Positions 7,827 to 15,155 of a DNA stretch of 64,000 nucleotides are shown one piece after another. The stretch is from positions 3,053-67,052 of the forward strand of contig JBOGXA010000020.1 in NCBI GenBank assembly GCA_050694175.1. The letters are read 5' to 3'. The stretch comes from JBOGXA01 sp050694175. Its GTDB lineage: Bacteria; Actinomycetota; CADDZG01; WHSQ01. The notes beneath the pieces are model-generated. The model was not told where the DNA came from. It saw nothing but the letters and a program-made list of their open reading frames with translations, and did no database searches. A program made the translations under genes and the position numbers. Each line of letters starts with the position of its first letter. Positions within the stretch are counted from its first letter, which is position 1.

Positions 7827-9956
7827 TCACCCCTTGGGCTTGGCCGCCCTCGGCTTCGGCTTCGCCTTCTTCACGGTCGCGAGCGCGCGCGTGATCCGGT
7901 CGAGCGCCGGTGCCGGCGCCCCGCGCGTCTTGAGCTCCTTCGCGGTCTGGTCGAGGACGGTCGCCGCCTTCGCGTCGTCTCCCAGCGCGACATGGCAGGC
8001 CGCGAGCCGGGCACCGGCGTCGGACAGCGCGAAGGAGTCGAGGGCGAACCCTTCGCGTGCCTTGACCGGCTTGCGCGCCGCGTCGAGGAACGAGACCGCC
8101 CGCTTGAGGTCCGGGTCCTTCGATACCACGACCCGGCGGTCCTTCTTGACCTCGACCCGCTTGTACTTGCGCGCGGCGTCGCGGCCGAGCGCGAGCTGGA
8201 TGTGACGCACGGCGATCGGGTCGGAGTCCGCGAACTTGCCGACCGCTTCCTCGAGTCGGCCCGTGACCTCCGGATAGCGCCGCGAGCCTCCGAAGTACAC
8301 GAACTTCGACGCCTCGTAGCCCGTCAGGAGGTGGGCGAGGTCCTCGCTGGCCCTCGTCGGCGGCGCCGCGACCCGGATCCTGTGCGCTCTCGCGACCACG
8401 TAGCCGAACGGGAAGCACGGCACGAGGACGCGGATCAGGTACTCGCCCGGGTCCGCGAACATGTGGCCCTTGGCGCTGTAGCTCAGCTGGATCGAGTCGA
8501 ACAGCGACCCGCCGGGCGGCAGCTCCTGGGGCTCCGGCGGCGCCTTGTGGCGCAGCACGGGCGGGACGAACTCGACGACGTCGCCGTTCGGCCGCTCGAT
8601 GAACACGCGGGTCATGCCGTCCTCGGGCTGGATCTGGTCGCCCACGGCGACCGGCGACGAGGACGTGTTGGTGAGCGCCAGCTGCAACGTCACCGGGACG
8701 CCGAAGTCGAACACCTCCGCGCTCGAGACGCTCAGCGAGAGGGCGCCGCCGGGGCGCTCGAAGTCGGCGCGGCTGAACGCGCTGAGGTTGTTCCCGATCC
8801 AGTCGCGGCCGCCGAAGATCACGTCTTTGCGGTCGGCGTGGCGCATCCAGATCAACTCGACGTCGTCGAACTCCCAGCGGAAGTTCTCCCACCACGCGGT
8901 CTCGCCGCCGGAGCCGCCCGTGTACCCCCACGGGTAGTTCATGAACGACTCCGAGGCGCTGTCGGCGTTGTCCGACCGCTGCCACGCGTGCGGGAGGTTG
9001 AAGGAGTGCCCGACCTCGTGGATGAACGTCTGCAGCACGAGCCGGTTCTCCTTGGCCGCGCTGTCGTAGAGCGTGCCTGAGGTGCGGCCGCGGGTCGCCT
9101 CGTCCGCGAGCGCGCAGCCCTGGCGGAAGTACGTGTCGCCGGTCTGCCAGCCGCCCCAGTCGAACATCGTCCCGTAGTAGCCCGACGCGTAGTCGGGGTC
9201 GCCGAACCGCGGGACGATCACAGCGTACGTGTTCCATTGCAGCGTGTCGGAGAACAGGTCGAATCTGTCCTCCATCAGGTCGTGCAGCTCCGCCTCGCTC
9301 CAGTTGCTGCCGGGATCCCCGCTGTCCGGGTCGTTGAGGAGGTCGTCCTGGTTGACGCTGAGGTCGATGCCCGAGCGCTGGAACACACTCCGGACGCCGA
9401 CCGAGCTCTGCAGGCCGCTGGGCGACGGGTCGACGTCCGGGTCGATGTCGACCGGGAACGAGGTGCCCTGGAAGCGGTCGATCTCAAGCGTCGCGATGCG
9501 GAAGTACTCGGAGATCTTCGGGCACGCGTACGTCGCCACGATCTTGCCGAGCGTCAGCCAGTGCACGCACGCGGCCGGCGCCGGTGCGAAGATCGTCACG
9601 CGCGGGATCTCGACGCGGATCGAGTCCGACGTGTTGGCCGGGTCGTTGTAGTAGATGACCGGGCCGGAGATCGTGATCTCGCTCGCGTCGCTGTCGATCG
9701 TGAGGTCCTCGACGACGAACGACCGGCTGTAGAGCGTGATCGGGCCGCAGAAGTGGAAATGGAAGTAGAGGTCGCCGCTCAGGCGCTGCTGCGGCCGGCG
9801 GCCGTCGACGTCGACCCGGAGCTCGAGGATCGTGCCGGACCCGGCGGGCGTGACGTTGCGGTATGTGCCGCTCACGTTCCGCCGGATCGGGAAGACGACG
9901 ATGTCCTTCAGCGCCTCCAGATCCAGCTCGGGTCCGATCTCCAGCGTGGACGCCAT
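7827..9956 (-). CDS. Metzincin-like zinc metalloprotease without a visible signal peptide
   Basis: This is a 709-residue protein with GGAGGTG 6 bases before its ATG. The zinc site HEVGHSFNLPH (His313, Glu314, His317, His323) fits HExxHxxGxxH-type metzincins, with Asn instead of Gly at the conserved position. Met339 in SFMNYPW is a plausible Met-turn. Before it lies a long beta-rich N-terminal region. After it come a beta-sandwich-like segment and a charged helical tail ending in a Lys/Ala/Pro-rich stretch (KKAKPKPRAAKPKG). No hydrophobic leader is present, which is odd for a metzincin. It is encoded alone; its substrate is unknown. Confidence 0.75.
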   Translation of the reverse strand: MASTLEIGPELDLEALKDIVVFPIRRNVSGTYRNVTPAGSGTILELRVDVDGRRPQQRLSGDLYFHFHFCGPITLYSRSFVVEDLTIDSDASEITISGPVIYYNDPANTSDSIRVEIPRVTIFAPAPAACVHWLTLGKIVATYACPKISEYFRIATLEIDRFQGTSFPVDIDPDVDPSPSGLQSSVGVRSVFQRSGIDLSVNQDDLLNDPDSGDPGSNWSEAELHDLMEDRFDLFSDTLQWNTYAVIVPRFGDPDYASGYYGTMFDWGGWQTGDTYFRQGCALADEATRGRTSGTLYDSAAKENRLVLQTFIHEVGHSFNLPHAWQRSDNADSASESFMNYPWGYTGGSGGETAWWENFRWEFDDVELIWMRHADRKDVIFGGRDWIGNNLSAFSRADFERPGGALSLSVSSAEVFDFGVPVTLQLALTNTSSSPVAVGDQIQPEDGMTRVFIERPNGDVVEFVPPVLRHKAPPEPQELPPGGSLFDSIQLSYSAKGHMFADPGEYLIRVLVPCFPFGYVVARAHRIRVAAPPTRASEDLAHLLTGYEASKFVYFGGSRRYPEVTGRLEEAVGKFADSDPIAVRHIQLALGRDAARKYKRVEVKKDRRVVVSKDPDLKRAVSFLDAARKPVKAREGFALDSFALSDAGARLAACHVALGDDAKAATVLDQTAKELKTRGAPAPALDRITRALATVKKAKPKPRAAKPKG

Positions 9957-10095
9957 CGCCGCACCTCCGCGAGATTCGAGGACCTGCCCACCGACGCTAC
10001 CCCCGCTCGCCGCCGTGGGTCAACCTCCACGCAAGATCGCTTGACCGGTCGATCGCAAAAAGCAAGGATCCGGCGCGGGGACCAAGGGGGACGGG

Positions 10096-10311
10096 ATGAA
10101 GGGCTTGCTCGTGGCGCTTGCGGTTGGCGGCGCGATGGTGGTGCTTCCGGCGGTGGCGGCGGCGGACGTGTGGGAGCCGGTCAGCGGCACGCCTCTGAAA
10201 ACGCGGACCGCATATGTGCAGCCCGACCGCTTTCACATCGTTTGGTCGGTCAAGAATCGGCGGAGGGCTAGTCATAGGTTCACGATCGAGGGCTGCCATC
10301 CCGATCAGTGA
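10096..10311 (+). CDS. Small predicted secreted protein
   Basis: The 71-residue frame begins at an ATG preceded by GGGGGACGGG. Residues 1-23 are a textbook signal peptide (MKGLLVALAVGG, then AVAAAD as cleavage site). The mature part is about 48 residues, Arg/His-rich, and ends in EGCHPDQ. It stops in a hairpin-rich stretch, so it may be a truncated gene. No family is recognised. Confidence 0.45.
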   Translation: MKGLLVALAVGGAMVVLPAVAAADVWEPVSGTPLKTRTAYVQPDRFHIVWSVKNRRRASHRFTIEGCHPDQ

Positions 10312-10375
10312 CGAAGCGGTCGAGTTCTGAAGTGGGCGTTAGCGCGCCTCGAGATCTCGCTGAGACACCCCCGCA

Positions 10376-10435
10376 GCCTGCGGCGCCGAGGACGGCCAAA
10401 GGCCGCCCGCAGGTGACGCTCCCGACGCCGCAGGC
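10376..10435. repeat. 10-bp inverted repeat enclosing a smaller one
   Basis: GCCTGCGGCG at 10376-10385 is complementary to CGCCGCAGGC at 10426-10435. Inside, GGCC-AAA-GGCC forms a second short stem. This strongly structured GC-rich stretch lies between the small secreted protein and the SagB-type gene, which converge on it, and could end transcription from either side. There is no T-tract. Confidence 0.4.
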
Positions 10436-10558
10436 GGCGGGCTTGACTTAGTAATCCGTAGAAGGTCAGGTCAAAGGGGGGAACCGAGTTTTCGGCACCC
10501 ACAGGGCGCGAACCCTCGCGGGGATGCAGGGATATACGGTCGCGACGCTGAGCCGATG

Positions 10559-10605
10559 GCGAACTTCCTGCCGCAACTAGCGGAATCCGCAAATTCCTAC
10601 GGGAG
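10559..10605 (+). repeat. Intergenic ~47-bp repeat downstream of the SagB-type gene, copy 1
   Basis: The core TAGCGGAATCCGCAA, with a GCGGA/TCCGC palindrome, recurs at 12151-12197 as TAGCGGAATTCGCAA. Most differences between the copies are transitions. This copy begins 10 bp after the stop of the SagB-type gene. Confidence 0.5.
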
Positions 10606-10614
10606 GTTCACCGG

Positions 10615-12081
10615 TCACAGCAGCCGCCGGCGCGGCGCCGGGCGCCCGAGCGCGACCACGAGCATCGGCTCGAGATCCGTGTCGAAGAACTTGCGGACCT
10701 CGTCGTCGTAGAAGGTGAGCCCGGTTGCGCCGAAACCGCATGCGTATGCACCCAGGTAGAGCCTGCCGGCGCGGATACCCGCCTCGAGTTGGGCGGCACG
10801 ATACCCGCGTGAGCCGAATTCCGACACGATGCGCGAAAGATCGGCGAGAAGAAAGACCGTGGCGACCGCGTCGCCACCAAGCGGCTGCTCGAGACAGAGC
10901 CAGTACGCGACGTCGCGAAAGTCGCCCTGTGCGAGCAGCTGCAATTTCCTGTCGTCAACGCGATAAGCACCCGGCTCAATCCCTTCGCCTGCGTTCACGA
11001 TGGCAGTCATCTCGATTAGCGAGGAACCCCAATCTGACGGAATCTGATACAGGCCTCGCACGAGCACATCGGTGAGCTGCTCACCGGGCATCGGGTCACG
11101 CGAAAAGGCCCGCGACGATCCCCGTCGTCGGATGACCCTTTCGATGCCGTCGTGGCACAGAGTTGTTTGCGGCGCGTTCGGGTGACGGTCCGGAGACCTT
11201 TGCCATGACGCCACCTCATCGGGCGCGAGCGCGCCCGCAGCATGTGCGGCGACCAGCTCCGGGTATTCACGCGCTCGTGGGGAGAGCGGCGCGACGGCAT
11301 GCCGGGCGGTCGCAGGGAACCGCACCCCCGAGACCAAACGCTCCTTGTTCTCGGAGGAGACACCGATCGACAATACTGTCAGCGCCATCTCGGTGCGACC
11401 GTCGACGCCCACCAGGGCGTTCACCTCGTGGTCGGCAAAGCCGGCGACAACCTCGGCCTGGTGACCGGTGGACGCCGCGAGCGCAAACAGGTTCGCGATG
11501 ATCATTCCCCCATCCCAGAAGAGGTGGCCGTAGCCCCTCGCCGCGTACTTCCAGGTGGTCCTCCACGGGATGCCGGTTAGGACAAACGCCACAGACGCCG
11601 TGGCAACTGGGTCTCTGCTGCCGCACGCCCGCGACAGGTAGGGACGCGGGTCACTCGTTGCCACGCGGCGAAGCACCCGCTCGCGTGGGTGGAAGTGATA
11701 GAGGCCCGACGCGAGACCATCGATGCCAGAGCACGCGACGTAGAGCTCGATGGGATAGAGGGCTCCGGCGCTCGCGTAGGTGCGAAAGTAAAGGCGCTCG
11801 CCGTCGGCAAAGACCCTTTCGCGAAGCACTCCGGCGCCGAGCACGAGAAGGCGGGCCAACTCTGAGAGATCCAGTTGTCGCCCGACATCGGGACCACGCC
11901 CGATGATCGCCTCGGTCGCCGGGAAGGCGGTGTCGGAAGACGGCGGCGGCAGCGGGATCGGTTCGCGGTCGACGTATTCCTTGAATGGATGAGGTTTGTT
12001 CGACCAGTCGAGCACGGGTGCGCTTCGCCGCACGGAGGCCGGTGTGTGTTTGGTCAGCTCATGGAAAGAGAGCGCGTCCAC
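10615..12081 (-). CDS. SagB/ThcOx-type flavin dehydrogenase with two nitroreductase domains
   Basis: The protein is about 488 residues if the GTG at 12081 is used; this gives the usual family beginning DALSFHELTKHTPASV. A TTG 27 bp upstream is the alternative. The first nitroreductase domain carries the hallmark SAGALYPIELYVA, and WDGGMIIANLFALAA lies at its end. A second, related domain begins near IRRRGSSRAFSRDPM and repeats the pattern up to ARAGRLYLGAYACG-like helix text. SagB-type enzymes oxidise azolines to azoles in thiazole/oxazole peptides, but many single copies have other, unknown roles. No YcaO cyclodehydratase or precursor peptide is visible here. Confidence 0.8.
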   Translation of the reverse strand: MDALSFHELTKHTPASVRRSAPVLDWSNKPHPFKEYVDREPIPLPPPSSDTAFPATEAIIGRGPDVGRQLDLSELARLLVLGAGVLRERVFADGERLYFRTYASAGALYPIELYVACSGIDGLASGLYHFHPRERVLRRVATSDPRPYLSRACGSRDPVATASVAFVLTGIPWRTTWKYAARGYGHLFWDGGMIIANLFALAASTGHQAEVVAGFADHEVNALVGVDGRTEMALTVLSIGVSSENKERLVSGVRFPATARHAVAPLSPRAREYPELVAAHAAGALAPDEVASWQRSPDRHPNAPQTTLCHDGIERVIRRRGSSRAFSRDPMPGEQLTDVLVRGLYQIPSDWGSSLIEMTAIVNAGEGIEPGAYRVDDRKLQLLAQGDFRDVAYWLCLEQPLGGDAVATVFLLADLSRIVSEFGSRGYRAAQLEAGIRAGRLYLGAYACGFGATGLTFYDDEVRKFFDTDLEPMLVVALGRPAPRRRLL

Positions 12082-12150
12082 GCCGCGACTGTACTGTAAG
12101 CGCGTCAAGACGCCGCTCGTTTTTCTGCGGAGAACTGGTCGCGTAGAGGA

Positions 12151-12197
12151 CGCGAACCTTCTGTTGTAATTAGCGGAATTCGCAAGTTACTACGATG
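12151..12197 (+). repeat. Intergenic ~47-bp repeat downstream of the FIST gene, copy 2
   Basis: This copy aligns with 10559-10605 over about 36 of 47 positions. It lies 32 bp past the FIST stop and before the SagB-type start. Each of the two minus-strand genes is therefore followed by one copy, suggesting a dispersed 3'-region element rather than transposon ends. Confidence 0.5.
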
Positions 12198-12228
12198 AGC
12201 GCGCGGTAGCAGACGAGACCGTGGGTCT

Positions 12229-13404
12229 CTAACCGTTTGCCTTCGGGTCCTCGGAGAAAAGCGCCATCGACGCGGTGAAGCCGTGCAGAAAGTTCTTGCT
12301 CCCCACCGGTCCCAGCTCCCCCGCGCAGAAGAAGCCTGCGATCGGAGGATCGCCGAGCTCGGAGGCGAGCAGGGCGGCGTCGTGGTCCGGTGTCGAGAAC
12401 ATGCGCGAGCCTCGTCCGTTGCACGTGAACAGCAGCCCGCCGGCGACGCGGCGGTCACCGAGCTTGTCGCGCGCGATCTTCAGTGTGGTTCGCAGATCGT
12501 TGTCGGCGGAGGCCTCATCGCGCACATGGAACTGGATTGTCTCTCCCACGGCCACCTCATCGCCGACGGCTACTGCACCCGACTCGGGGTCGGCGCCGAC
12601 AACACCGCGCACCAGAAAATCACCGCGCTCGAACTCCGTTTTGTATTCGTCAATGACGCGGCCAACCAGCAATCCCGCGGTCAAGAGCTCGCGGTCGTGC
12701 TCGGGCAGAGTCGCGTACAGCTCCTGAAGTCGTTGAACCGGGGACTTTCCACCGAGTTCGAAGATGACGTTGCCCTCCGAGCGAGTCACCGTCAGGACCG
12801 GCCCGATAGGACGGCATCCTTGAGACACGAGCGCGACAACGTCCACGTTGCCGGTCAGCGCCACGCCCACGGCGCCCGAGCTCATCACCGTCCGATCCAT
12901 GAACAGCCGCGTCTCGCCCGGTCCCGTCCCTCCGCTTGCCACTCCGCCCAAGATGAAGGGCGCGTCCGGCCCGCGCTCGTTCATGGACCTCAGCAGGAGG
13001 TCGGCCGGAAAGCTGAACGGGTCGACGATCAACAGGTATGCCCGGGCCGGATCGTCCGGCCAGCCGGAGAAGGCCGCGTCGCCGTTGGTTTTCCGGAACT
13101 GGCAATGAAAGGTGCGAACCCTTGTCTCAAGGCTCGCGAGCCACACCGAGACGGCCGGCTGCGACTCGACCTCCTTGCCCGCGCCCACCACCGCCTCGGC
13201 CACGCACCCCGCCAGGGCCTGCGGCGCCGCGACCTCGTGGACGGCGTCCACCACCGCCTCTGCTAGGGACGCGAAGTGAGGGGACGCAAACACAATGGCC
13301 AGGTCCGGTTGTCTCTCGCCGAGGTGGCGCGCCGCCTCCAAGGTCGCCCCGACGGCAGCGCTGCGTGCCTCCGGGTTCACGGATAGTGCCGCTCCGACCT
13401 TCAC
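12229..13404 (-). CDS. FIST N- and C-domain sensory protein
   Basis: This is a 391-residue protein with a GTG start. Residues 1-200 match the FIST N domain: DLAIVFASPHF, GCVAEAVVGAG, then a glycine-rich FILGGVASGG loop. The C domain includes FLVRGVVGADPESGAVAVGD and GGLLFTCNGRGSRMF, ending at AGFFCAGELGPVG. FIST proteins are thought to bind small ligands such as amino acids and usually feed signalling pathways. No kinase or cyclase partner is adjacent. It may share a transcript with the downstream SagB-type gene, about 150 bp away. Confidence 0.85.
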   Translation of the reverse strand: MKVGAALSVNPEARSAAVGATLEAARHLGERQPDLAIVFASPHFASLAEAVVDAVHEVAAPQALAGCVAEAVVGAGKEVESQPAVSVWLASLETRVRTFHCQFRKTNGDAAFSGWPDDPARAYLLIVDPFSFPADLLLRSMNERGPDAPFILGGVASGGTGPGETRLFMDRTVMSSGAVGVALTGNVDVVALVSQGCRPIGPVLTVTRSEGNVIFELGGKSPVQRLQELYATLPEHDRELLTAGLLVGRVIDEYKTEFERGDFLVRGVVGADPESGAVAVGDEVAVGETIQFHVRDEASADNDLRTTLKIARDKLGDRRVAGGLLFTCNGRGSRMFSTPDHDAALLASELGDPPIAGFFCAGELGPVGSKNFLHGFTASMALFSEDPKANG

Positions 13405-13466
13405 ACCGCCAGCCTATCGACCCCTGGGTCGGGACCGTTCAGATCCGCGTGCACAATCCATCCCTA

Positions 13467-13556
13467 ATGAAGCGGCTATACCTCTTACGACACGCCAAGT
13501 CGAGCTGGGATGCGTGCTCCGGCTCCTTGGCGACGCGCGCGAGCCAGATCCCGTAG
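13467..13556 (+). pseudogene. N-terminal stub of a SixA-like histidine phosphatase
   Basis: Starting at an ATG, the frame reads MKRLYLLRHAKSSWD, the conserved opening of SixA-type phosphohistidine phosphatases with the RH catalytic motif. After residue 15 (about 13511) the sequence becomes unrelated and stops 14 codons later. The unrelated part is the antisense of a DUF2269-like gene. It is a stub left at a rearrangement junction. Confidence 0.65.
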
Positions 13557-13633
13557 GAGGCGTTGAAGCCCACCGCCACCCCCGCCAGCAGCACGTGCAA
13601 GAACTTCAAGAACGAGTACAGGGTCAGGTTCAC
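13511..13633 (-). pseudogene. N-terminal stub of a DUF2269-like membrane protein
   Basis: A GTG start with GAAGGAG upstream opens a frame reading NLTLYSFLKFLHVLLAG, then FNASYGIWLARVAKEPEH. This is the first transmembrane helix and loop of DUF2269-like integral membrane proteins. Homology ends at about codon 41, exactly where the SixA stub on the other strand also ends. The two gene starts therefore face each other across one breakpoint. Confidence 0.6.
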
Positions 13634-13915
13634 CTGCGCTCCTTCCTCAGAATGGGACAAACCGTCGCATCGGGAGCGGTTCCGCGCAAGGACCCTGGAT
13701 CAACGTCCACCAGGTCCTCGGCGTGGAGCGCAAACCGGAAGCGAGCGAATGCTGCAGACGCCACCCCGATTCTCATCCGGCAAGATCTTATTGCCGCGAT
13801 CTGCCGGATTGGGCGAAGCCTGAATCGCTCCCCGATTGGGGAACTCCACCGACCGGCCTCGTAGAAGGTCCGCGACGCATGTGCAAGAGTGACCTCATCG
13901 GAGCCCTTAGGAGAG

Positions 13916-13937
13916 CGACACGATTTCGACACGCGCG
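13916..13937 (+). repeat. Repeated CGACACG-TTTCGACACG motif, copy 2
   Basis: It is 21 of 22 bases identical to 6289-6310. Copy 1 lies to the right of scar B and copy 2 to the left of scar C, so together they bracket the 7.8-kb segment between the two scars. Confidence 0.45.
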
Positions 13938-14052
13938 CGACACAAAACGATGAAAAGCGAAGGCAAGCCCTGCGAATCCAGATAACGCCGTGACCTGGGA
14001 CGATGCACTATCTTGCGCGATCTTGAGAAGCGTCGAAAACACCCCTAAGACG

Positions 14053-14098
14053 GACTCTTAATCCGTAGGTTCAGGGGTTCGATTCCCTGGCGACCCAC
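14053..14098 (+). other. tRNA-Lys(CTT) 3'-half attachment scar, copy C
   Basis: It has the same anticodon loop, T arm and acceptor strand as copies A and B, with one extra G in the T stem (CAGGGGTTCG). Here the 5' anticodon strand ACGGA is also present, so the anticodon stem can form. No D arm or 5' acceptor strand precedes it, and the ~190-bp tail of copies A and B is absent. Confidence 0.7.
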
Positions 14099-14149
14099 CC
14101 ATTGGGACCTGGTCAGCGTACGAATCAGCATTTCCCTCAAGCGCACGCG

Positions 14150-14167
14150 ACCAGGCAACTACCAGGC
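14150..14167 (+). repeat. ACCAGGCAACTACCAGGC, copy 1
   Basis: This 18-base sequence recurs exactly at 56136-56153 and is itself a direct repeat of ACCAGGC with a 4-base spacer. It lies 52 bp right of tRNA-Lys scar C, a position typical of integrase arm sites. Confidence 0.4.
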
Positions 14168-14357
14168 AGCGGCGCGTAGTTGGGCCCGAAAACGGCTCGC
14201 TTATCAGATGTGGCAGTTCGCAAAGACGCAGGCTAAAGGCGTTGTGACCTCCATAATCATGGCTGCGTCGATCCGCATGCGGATCGTGAATCCGAATGTT
14301 CGAATGCAGAGCGTGCTGGCTGGAGTCGGCTGCTGCTGAGTACCGATCGCCGTTCCC

Positions 14358-14395
14358 CGGACCAGAGCGGAGTCGAACCGCTGACCTCACTCGTG
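14358..14395 (-). other. Possible 3' fragment of a second tRNA
   Basis: On the minus strand the sequence GAGGTC is followed by AGCGG-TTCGACT-CCGCT, a well-formed 5-bp T arm, then CTGGTCC as a possible acceptor strand. The upstream bases do not give a pairing anticodon stem or D arm. It resembles the T arm of tRNA-Ala genes. It may be another integration scar or chance. Confidence 0.3.
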
Positions 14396-14462
14396 CGAAG
14401 CGCGAAAAGGGTTTACGCCGGCGGCACTGCAAGACATTGACGTCGGCTAACGTCGTTGTGTG

Positions 14463-15155
14463 ATGAGCGACTCGAGCGCGTCCCGATTGAGGGTCTTGAT
14501 CGCAGAGGACCAGTACCTGATGCGCGAAGGGACGAGACGCCTTCTCGCAGAGGTACCGGGTATCGACGTCGTAGGCGAAGCCTCCGATTACGACAGCGTG
14601 CTCGCCGAGACCAGGCGGCTCGAGCCGGACGTCGTGCTCATGGACATCAAGATGCCCCCCACTCATTCCATGGAGGGCATCGATGCCGCCCACGTCATCA
14701 AGAAGGAGCTGCCCGATACCGGGGTGGTCGTCCTCAGCCAGCACGACGACGAAGGCTATGTCTGGGCCTTGCTCGAGAGCGGCGTCGCGGGGTACGGCTA
14801 CCTCCACAAGGTGCGCGTGGGCGATGTCGATCAGCTCGTGAGGGCGCTGCGTGAGGTGGCCGCCGGCGGATCGGTGCTCGATCCCCGCATCATCGAGACC
14901 CTGCTCGATCGACGCTCCAAGAAACCGGACTCGCCTTTATCCGAGCTGACGGCGGGAGAGCTGGACGTGCTGAAGCTCATGGCCGAAAGCATGAGCAACA
15001 ACGCGATCGCGGCGCAGCTTTCCATCGCCGTCGGCACGGTCGAGAAGCGGATCGCAGCCGTCTTCTCCAAGCTTGGCGTTCCCGAAGAATCGGACGTCAA
15101 CCGGCGCGTGGCCGCCGTGCTGATCTACCTCAAGGAGTGGCTTCCCGACTCCTGA
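14463..15155 (+). CDS. NarL/LuxR-family response regulator
   Basis: This is a 230-residue protein from the ATG at 14463; a GTG one codon earlier is also possible. The receiver domain has the acidic pair in IAEDQYLM, the phosphoacceptor Asp61 in VVLMDIKMPP and the Lys in LHKVRVGD. The C-terminal LuxR-type DNA-binding domain is LSELTAGELDVLKLMAESMS plus the recognition region VGTVEKRIAAVFSKLG. The likely partner kinase lies on the opposite strand, and the two genes overlap tail to tail by 26 bp. Confidence 0.9.
   Translation: MSDSSASRLRVLIAEDQYLMREGTRRLLAEVPGIDVVGEASDYDSVLAETRRLEPDVVLMDIKMPPTHSMEGIDAAHVIKKELPDTGVVVLSQHDDEGYVWALLESGVAGYGYLHKVRVGDVDQLVRALREVAAGGSVLDPRIIETLLDRRSKKPDSPLSELTAGELDVLKLMAESMSNNAIAAQLSIAVGTVEKRIAAVFSKLGVPEESDVNRRVAAVLIYLKEWLPDS

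Larger units (their letters stand above)
13634..14459. other. Non-coding stretch holding integration scars
   Basis: No supported gene lies in these 826 bp. They contain the second GACAC repeat, tRNA-Lys scar copy C, an ACCAGGC repeat and a possible second tRNA remnant, described separately. The minus-strand frame that opens across 14058-14807 encodes antisense-of-tRNA text and is not a gene. Confidence 0.6.

Noticed and set aside
7810..9237. Long minus-strand frame inside the metalloprotease, plus a plus-strand frame at 7992-9080
   Set aside because: Both are Arg-rich shadow frames of the 709-residue protease, which carries the zinc motif.
10615..12081. A thiazole/oxazole-modified peptide (RiPP) gene cluster
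   Set aside because: There is a SagB-type dehydrogenase but no YcaO cyclodehydratase, leader peptide or dedicated exporter next to it.
1893..14098. Functional tRNA-Lys genes at the three scar positions
   Set aside because: None has a D arm or 5' acceptor strand, and two lack a pairing anticodon stem.
14058..14807. Minus-strand frame ending in ...GGSPGNRTPEPTD
   Set aside because: The ending is the antisense translation of the tRNA-Lys remnant, a well-known source of spurious proteins. The frame also overlaps the response regulator gene.
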